A stretch of 64,000 nucleotides of DNA from positions 992,001 through 1,056,000 of the forward strand of contig QANY01009387.1 of the NCBI GenBank assembly GCA_003255025.1, in the 5' to 3' direction. The translations under genes and the position numbers were made by a program. The notes under the pieces were generated by a model. The model searched no databases. It worked only from the letters and a program-made list of their open reading frames with translations, and was not told where the DNA came from. Origin of the DNA: Datisca glomerata. Taxonomy: Eukaryota > Streptophyta > Magnoliopsida > Cucurbitales > Datiscaceae. The first letter of the stretch is position 1. Every line of letters begins with the position of its first letter. This document shows, one piece after another, positions 57,179 through 64,000 of the stretch.

Positions 57179-57187
57179 TATACATTT
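57179..57187. repeat. Target-site duplication, left copy (Mutator-like insertion)
   Basis: TATACATTT; the right copy is CATAAATTT at 58261-58269. The sister element keeps the empty site as TATAAATTT (reverse complement of 35778-35786). Confidence 0.75.
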
Positions 57188-58260
57188 GGAAAATTTTACT
57201 GACACCCCTCTAGATTTAGAAATACCACTCACACCCCGTAGTTAGATTTTCTGTTAAAATATTAGTAAAAGACAACAATACCCCTTACTGAAAACCAAAA
57301 TAACCTTCAACTTTTACTTTGATTAAAAACAATTTTACTTTCCTTCATTTTTCACCATTTCTCTTTCCCGAACAAGCTATAATCCCTTACCCAAACCCAA
57401 ATCTGAGTTTCTTGTTCGCCGATGGTCGTCGAGCTCGGTGCTATGCGCGGTGGAGCTTAGCGCTGCGCGAGTGGTGGAGCTCGGTGTTGCGCGAGTGGTG
57501 GAGCTCGGTGCTGCGTGTGGTTTCCCTCCTATTTTGCGATCGATCGGCTACCTTTCTACTAACATTTTTTGCTCGATTTTACCCCGTTTCTGCAATCTAT
57601 TCTTACCCCGTTTCTGGGTTGATATTGACAGAGTTTTGTTCTTAATGTTTAGCAGAAATTTTACCTACTTCTCTAATTTAATATCAATCTCAATTCTGAT
57701 TTGTTGTGCTTTTATGTTTACAATGGTCTTCCTTTGCTCCTGATGAATTCACCTAATTGCTTATTCTGTTTGTTGTGCTTTTATGAATGGTTATTGTACT
57801 AAAAGGTTGTGGATTTGGAAAGAAAGAATTTGGTTCTATAATTTTGGAAAGAATTTGGTTCTATATTCGATGAGGATTTTAATATAGATTTTGGATCCTC
57901 GCACAAAGAGAGAGAGAGAGGCTGGCAGTTTGTGTTGTGGCTCACGAAGGTGGCAGTTCACGGGGTGGCAGATCGTGAGTGGTAGTTCGTGGCTTTGATG
58001 TGGGTGGAGGAAGGATAAGGTTATTTGGGGAGAAGTCACAGGGTATGTGTTCTAGGGCTTTCAAATGAAGATGACAAACTGAGGTTGTTTTGGTAATTTG
58101 ATGTTATTCACTGAAGGGTATTATTGTCAACATAAGATCTAACTATCAGGGTGTGAGTGTCCTTACTTAAAAATCTTAGGAGGTGAGTGATATTTCTAAA
58201 CTTAGAAGGGGTGTGAGTGTCATTTAAGTAAAACTTAGAGGAGTGTCAATGGAATTTTCC
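57188..58260. mobile_element. Non-autonomous Mutator-like element inserted in the Copia leader
   Basis: A 1,073-base insertion with terminal inverted repeats: left GGAAAATTTTACTGACACC, right reversed GGAAAATTCCATTGACACTCC. Both continue with CTCACACCCC and TTTAGAAATA words over about 120 bases. The duplicated target is 9 bases. The interior (about 57420-57530) is GC-rich with a repeated GCGCGAGTGGTGGAGCTCGG and then resembles no transposase. It may hold captured host sequence (Pack-MULE-like), but I cannot identify a source gene. Confidence 0.8.
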
Positions 58261-58269
58261 CATAAATTT
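58261..58269. repeat. Target-site duplication, right copy (Mutator-like insertion)
   Basis: CATAAATTT; see 57179-57187. Confidence 0.75.
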
Positions 58270-58969
58270 TAAACTGAGATTTAAATTTTATAATTTCTTA
58301 AACTTATTTTTTTCAAATTAATAAAGAGTTATAATTTTTGAAAAAACAACGAAAATTATATTTTTTCAAAAACTAAGTGGAAATGTCGTTTACGTTGAAA
58401 CGTTCCCAAGGTCTTCAACGCAAACTTGATCGTGGCACGTGGAATGATTTAGAGCAGCCCTAACGGTCCTCTCTTCAAGGGGAGAAACTTTAGAATCGTG
58501 TCGTTTTGAGTCATCGAGTTGCTTAAGAAGCTAAAGCTTTTCAAAGAAGTAGTGAGGCAGGACCGTCTTTAGATAGACTCTTAGTTCATAACAACCTTTA
58601 AAATTGATGCGTTGATTAAACACTTAGATCAGAGCACATCAGAATCCCTCATGGGGGCTAATCAATGAGGCTAAGGTGACCAAAACTATTGCTGATTGGT
58701 TAAGCTACATGTAGTAACATGTTGAGAAGCGTTAACCAAACGAGAGGAATCTCGATGCGATAGGAGATAGCTTGGACGTTGTCCTTAGATGAGAAAAGCT
58801 ATCGTTGTTGAACGTAACATCATGAAAGAAATATTTTTATTAGATTTTTAAATATTTAAATATTTGCATCATGCATCATATTTTTTTAAATGATTGAGTG
58901 TTTATTTACACCGTTTTATTTATTATTTTTAGTAATCAAGTCGTTATCCTCACTCTCAACTATCTTAAA

Positions 58970-59715
58970 CGTGAATAAATTTACTGGTGAAAATTACGTA
59001 GATTGAAAATGTAATCTTGATATCGTGCTGACGATAGAAAAACACAAGTTTATGATCACCACCCAGTGTCCCCTTGAGCCAATTGATGAATCGACTCAAG
59101 AGGAAAATGATGCTTATACTTCTTTGCTGCGTTTTGATGAGATCACTAAGTGCTACATCTTGGCTTCTGTTAGCAATGTGTTGCAACAACAACATCAAAA
59201 TATGGAAAGTGCTGCTGATGTGATGTTGAACACCATTGAAATGTTCAGAGATCAGGGTTGTCAAGCCAAACAGGCAGCTGTGTGAAACTTCATGAACTAC
59301 GGAATGAAACCTGGAACTCCTGTTAGAGAACATATGATGCTGATCATTAGTTATCTGAATGAGATGAATATCATGAGTGCTGAGGTTGATGACCAGTCAC
59401 AAGTTGATATGATCCTTAAGACTTTGTCTGACACTTTTGAGAATTTCAAACTTAATTATTTGAGGAATAAGTTAAGGTACTGACTTCCTGAGCTGATGAA
59501 GGTACTACAAGCTGCTGAGACCTTATTTCTGAAGGGTAATAGGAAGACTGGAGAAGCCAATTTTACTGAAAGTAAGTCTTCCACCTCTGAAGCAGAACTC
59601 AAAAGTTACGAAACCAAGGGCACTGCAAAAGTGGACAAGTCGAAATACAAGTGTCATCATTGTGGTGACTCTAGTATTGAAAATGCAACTGCCCAAACTA
59701 CTGCAAGGATTTGAG
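58970..59715 (+). pseudogene. Copia gag remnant
   Basis: Homologous to the gag at 35070-34420 (minus). Blocks are CNLDIVLTIEKHKF, CPLEPIDESTQEENDAY, MMLIISYLNEMNIMSAEVDD, QVDMILKTLSDTFENFKLNY. The CCHC zinc knuckle is damaged: CHHCG is kept, but the following GHW..C part is altered, whereas the minus-strand sister has an intact one. Stops at about 59010, 59283 and 59480 break the frame. Confidence 0.85.
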
Positions 59716-59859
59716 ATCTAAATGTATAGTACTTGTTACTGAGACCTGTTTGCAGCCACTAACCTTATCTATTGTTCCCTGTAAGGGTTCAGGAAAATTA
59801 GAAGGCTTGACGAGAGCGAGTTCAGATTCCGTTGGAGAAAAGAAACACTAGTATCGGCT

Positions 59860-62769
59860 GTATCTATGAAAACTATTAAATTGTCATTTGATAACAATTT
59901 TATAGTTTTACGTGATGTTTATTATATCCTAGGTTTTTGGAAGAACCTTACTTTAGTAGTTAGTTTAATTGAGCAATGATTCAATTTGATTTTCATTGAT
60001 AAAGATATTGATATTTTTAAAAATGATTGTTTAATTACTACTACACATTTGATAAATAAACTGTTTTACGTAAAACCAATAGTTCCAATGATATGTGACA
60101 CTGAAATAAAATGTTGATTCACAAAGGGATGGTACAAGGTTGAAGTCTGACTCAACTGATCTAACCTTATTTGTGACACTAACGCCTTGGGCATATTAGT
60201 CTGGACATGATTAAAAGACTTGCAAAGCATGGTACTTTGTAAACTTTAAGTGTGTGATCACTATCCACATGTGAATCTTGTATAGAAGGTAAAATGATAA
60301 AAAGATGTTTTTCAGTGAAGGGTGAAAGAGCCACTCAATGCCTCGAACTCGTACATAGTGATGTATGTCAGTCATAGAATGTTCAAGCAAGAGGAGAGTA
60401 TGAATACTTCGTAACTTTCAGTGATGGCTACTCACGTTTTGGTAATGTTTATCTAATGCGCAAAAAGTTTGAAACTTTTGAAAAGTTCAAAGAGTAGAAG
60501 GCTATAGTTCAGAAGCAATTAGAAAAGCAAATGAAAACACTACGATCTGATCGAGGTGGAGAGTACTTGCTAGGAGAGTTCAAAGGTTTTCTTAAGGAAA
60601 AAATGTATTCTTTCTCAACTTACAACATCTGCACTCCAGAACAAAATGGTGTGTCAAAGAGAAAGAATCAAACTCTGATGGATATAGTTATATCCATGAT
60701 GAGTTACTCATCCCTCCTAGATTCATTCTGGGGATATGCCTTGGAAACAACATCATATATTCTGAACCAAGTTCCGACGGTGCCTGGCACGCCATATGAA
60801 AGATGGAATGGATGAAAGTCGTCGGTTAACCACCTTAGAATATGGGGGTGGCCAACACATGTTCTGAAATTGAAGATAGACAAGTTGGTCAATCGATCAC
60901 AATTATACATGTTTGTAGAATATCTTAATGGAACGAAGAGATACATCTTTTATAGTCCAACTGATAAGAGCACGAATGCTCATTTTCTTGAGGAAGACTA
61001 TATAATAAGTGTGAAGCCGAGAAACACTCTTGTGCTAGAGGAATTATTGAGTGTGAGGACACCGACTCCCGAATCAGGAACTGTTTTTAATTCAATAATG
61101 GAAGAACCACAACAGGGGCCAGAGCCTATGGAGCCTCGATGTAGTGAGAGGGTTGTGAGACAGCCTGACAGGTACATGTCTTATGGAGATGCCTTAACAA
61201 CAGTCTCAGATAAGGATCATGAATAACCCATTTCTTACTCACAGGCCATGGCAAGTCCTGAACCAAACCTATGGCAAAAAGCCATGAATGTTTAGATGCA
61301 TCCGATGTACTCAAACACAGTCTGGGAACTTGTAGGGTGCAAATGGATTTATAAGAAAAAGAAAGGTCCGGATGGGAATGTGGAGACATTCAAAGCTAGA
61401 CTAGTAATCAAGGGCTACACTCAAAAGGAAGGTATAGACTATGAGGATGCCTTCTCGCCGGTAGCCGTGATTACATCTAAATTCTCATATCCATTGTTGT
61501 TGCCCTCGATAATGAAATCTGGTAGTTGGACGTCAAAAGTGTTTGAATGACAATCTTGAAGAGCACATTTGTATGACTCAACCAGACAGGTTCATGGAAA
61601 AATGTCAAGAGGGCAAGGTTTACGAACTGCTTAAGTCCATTTATGGAGTTAAACAAGTGTCACGGTCTTAGAATATTAGATTCGATGAGACCGTCAAGAA
61701 CTTTGATTTTGAATAGTTAGTGGACGAACCCTGTGTGTATAAGCTGATACATGAAGGGAAAGTGGTTTTTCTAGTCTTTGTACGTATATGATATTTTACT
61801 TATTGGAAATGATGTAGGAAAATTATCTGATGTCAAGATTTGACTTGCAAAGCAATTTATTTGAAGGATTTAGAGAAGCTGCATTTGACTTAGGTATTCA
61901 GATCTTTCGAGATAAGAAGAACAGACAATTGACACTGCCTTAAGCATCTTATATGGATAAGGTGATGGATCGCGTCAATATGCAAGACTCCAAGAAATGA
62001 TATCTTCATTTCAGACATGGAGTCAGTCTCTTCAAGGAGCAGTCTCCCAAGACTCCTCAAGAAGAGGAATACATGAGAAAGATTCCCTATGCCTCAGCCG
62101 TAGGAAGTCTCATGTACGCGATGCTTTGCACTAGGTTAGACATTTGCTATTCCGTGGGCATGATGAGTCGTTTCCAATCTAATCCTAGAATCGAGCATTG
62201 GAATGCCGTCAAACATATCCATTAAGTATCTGAGGAGAACAAAGAACTACATGCTCGTGTATTCAAGTACTGACCTAAATATGATGGGGTATACTGATTC
62301 TGATTTTCAAGCAGACAATGATTCTAGGAAGTCCACTTCAGGATTGATGTTCATCCTGAAAGGTGGAGCAGTTATATGGAGAAGTATCAAGGACTCTTGC
62401 ATTGCTGATTCTACCATGGAAGCTGGTGGCAGCTTGTGAAGCTGCTAAGGAGTGTATGGTTTTGAAAGTTCTTGAAGATTTTGGAAGTTGTTCTAGAAAG
62501 CTGATAAGCCCATGACACTTTATTGCGATAACAGTGGGGTTGTAACAAACTCGAAGGAACCAATGAGCCACAAAAGATCCAAACACCTAGAGCATGAGTA
62601 TCACCTGATTAGAGACTTTATTCAGCGTGGAGACGTTGTAGTAACACACATATCGACGGTCAACAACTTGGCAAATCCATTCACGATGACTTTAAGTGGT
62701 AAAGTTTTTTATGGTCATCTGGAGGGTATGGGGATACGAGATTGTACACTTCTACTTCAGTCCAAGTGA
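59860..62769 (+). pseudogene. Copia pol remnant: pre-integrase, integrase, reverse transcriptase, RNase H
   Basis: The pre-integrase region is at about 60180-60350. The integrase core is at 60531-60815 (LRSDRGGEYLLGEF, CTPEQNGVSKRKNQTLMD). The integrase C-terminal and linker part is at 60870-61226. Reverse transcriptase begins at 61330 (CKWIYKKKKGPDGN, FKARLVIKGYTQKEGIDYED) and decays from 61530. RNase H is at 62203-62439 (YTDSDFQADNDSRKSTSG) and 62512-62769 (LYCDNSGVVTNSKEP, KHLEHEYHLIRDFI). The order is that of Ty1/Copia. Many stops and shifts are present, and the YVDD box is not intact. Confidence 0.88.
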
Positions 62770-62772
62770 GAG

Positions 62773-64000
62773 ATGGTTGGAACTATGTCCATAAGGTAGA
62801 GTGTAATAACTATTTATGTGTATTTAATTAATTCTCAGATATTTTATATTACTGAATTTAATTAATAAATAAAAAATTTTCTTTAATTAAAGTGTGTTTA
62901 TAATTTACTCAAGTCTTGGAACTATTATCAATGTAAGAAGAGTAAAGACATATGAGTCTTCCAGACAAACTCTTCCGAAATAGTTCAGAAAAATTATTCG
63001 TAGTCTTAGGATCGACAGGGCAATTGAATCAGATTACGACTATTAGGTTGAACCAATGGATGCCAGTCTTGGAGCATGGGAGTGAAGACTTAAATGGTTA
63101 ACCTAGACGTGTTATGGAACATGTTAAAGAGACTGGTAACAAATTAGTTTAGAGCAAAAACTGTTTATTTAGCTCTAAATCTAATTGTTACACCTTAAGG
63201 GTATTTTTGAAATTATCTTAATTCTGAGGTGAATACGTAGCTTGACTTAGTTACTTGCGATCTTTGATATCTCAAATGGGTGAATTCATTTTGGCGGACA
63301 ATATCTTGGCTGTTGAGTTCGTAATTCAACTATGTTGAAGTTATGTGATTCACATGTATGGAAATTTGTGGTTGGATTGCGAAAGCAACAATATCATCTT
63401 ATGCTTTATTGATGTATGTGTGAATAAATAAATCGGGCATGATATTCAATGAATTGAGTCATTGATTAAGACTTGTGAATTGTACGAGACAATTCACTAT
63501 TATGTCTTTCTTATTCACAGCCAATAAATGAGTTAAGAAAATAATAACAAGAGGGGTAAAACGAAAATTTTACACCCCGCTCTTGTTATTGATATTCGCG
63601 ATGGGTGATATGTTAAATTATTCTGTGGACCGTGAAATAAAATAATTTATTTGCACTAACAAAAAATGTGGCGCGCATGAGTCGAGAGTTGATTCGACAT
63701 CGAAACTATAATGCAGTGGTACGATGTCAGGATTAAATAGTTAATGATTTATAAAAAAAATTCGTCGGATATTTGAATTCTATAGATTTGTTCATGTGGG
63801 CCCATTCGGTCTCAGGAAAGCTCATGAGAACAGGAATAGAAAAAAATGATATCAGTTGGACCAAAATATATTTTGGTGTCAATGTGTATTTCCTACACTC
63901 ATATGTGATAGATGTTGTCACTTAATTAGTTAAATGTTATTAATTATATTGAAATTAATTTATTTATTATTTTATAATTATTGGATAATTAGTAAATAAC
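62773..64000 (+). repeat. 3' LTR of the plus-strand Copia element (cut by window end)
   Basis: Begins at TGGTTGGAACTATGTCC after a purine-rich AAGTGAGAGA tract and follows the 38692-to-37510 part of the sister LTR block by block (GTGTAATAAC, AAAGTGTGTTTATAATTTAC, CATGGGAGTG, TTATGCTTTATTGATG). About 1.2 kb of the expected 1.8 kb is present. Confidence 0.85.

Larger units (their letters stand above)
55440..64000 (+). mobile_element. Copia LTR retrotransposon, plus strand, runs off the window
   Basis: Same family as 32485-38692. A diverged 3' part of the 5' LTR (about 55440-55953) precedes the primer-binding site TGGTATCAGAACC. Next come a leader of about 3 kb (including a 1.07 kb insertion), gag (58970-59715), pol remnants (59860-62769) and the 3' LTR from about 62773, which the window end cuts. 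The first two thirds of the 5' LTR are not recognisable; the hairpin array lies in their place. Many stops and frameshifts make it inactive. Confidence 0.85.

Overview
The window looks like nuclear DNA of a flowering plant, most likely a eudicot. It is AT-rich, its genes are split by GT-AG introns, and most of it is retrotransposon and DNA-transposon debris. The species cannot be read from the sequence. I see no CRISPR array, rRNA or tRNA gene, and no operon.

Four host genes look intact, all on the minus strand. In each, the exons I assembled join in frame: (1) a five-exon gene at 10719-15554 for an 871-residue, serine- and lysine-rich protein of unknown function with a possible ubiquitin-like N-terminus; (2) a three-exon KCR1-type very-long-chain 3-oxoacyl-CoA reductase gene at 24075-26000 (320 residues); (3) a three-exon RIN4-like NOI-domain gene at 46520-47201 (74 residues, first coding exon of 9 bases); (4) an eight-exon CPBP-family (Abi/CAAX-type) membrane metalloprotease gene at 48244-52631 (about 310 residues), probably plastid-targeted, which carries a 1.6 kb Mutator-like element in an intron. 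A fragment of an AAA-ATPase gene (26700-27545) is a pseudogene.

Layout: 1-1130 relic related to the LTR at 19137-21382, inverted; 2556-3560 LINE relic, minus; 3718-4223 possible hAT-type MITE; 4810-8462 LINE, plus; 8978-10221 non-autonomous hAT with an 8-bp target duplication; 10719-15554 gene 1; 16430-16634 SINE; 17150-19080 three different tandem-repeat arrays; 19137-21382 solo LTR with a perfect 5-bp duplication, inserted in the edge of a 55-bp repeat array; 21664-23206 LINE, plus; 24075-26000 KCR1; 26700-27545 AAA-ATPase relic; 27966-31698 decayed autonomous hAT; 32485-38692 Copia element, minus; 38844-44650 tandem duplication of an unknown gene-like segment, with a small Copia element (41101-43630) inside the second copy; 45080-45790 Copia fragment; 46520-47201 NOI gene; 48244-52631 CPBP gene; 53140-55360 low-complexity and hairpin repeats; 55440-64000 second copy of the 32.5-38.7 kb Copia family, plus strand, with a 1.07 kb Mutator-like insertion in its leader, running off the window end.

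The host genes show no evident shared pathway. The most informative observations are structural: several insertions have recoverable target-site duplications, one has its empty site preserved in a sister element in the same window, and one Copia element has a perfect palindrome centred just after its primer-binding site, next to an undetermined base. I found no convincing undescribed functional system.
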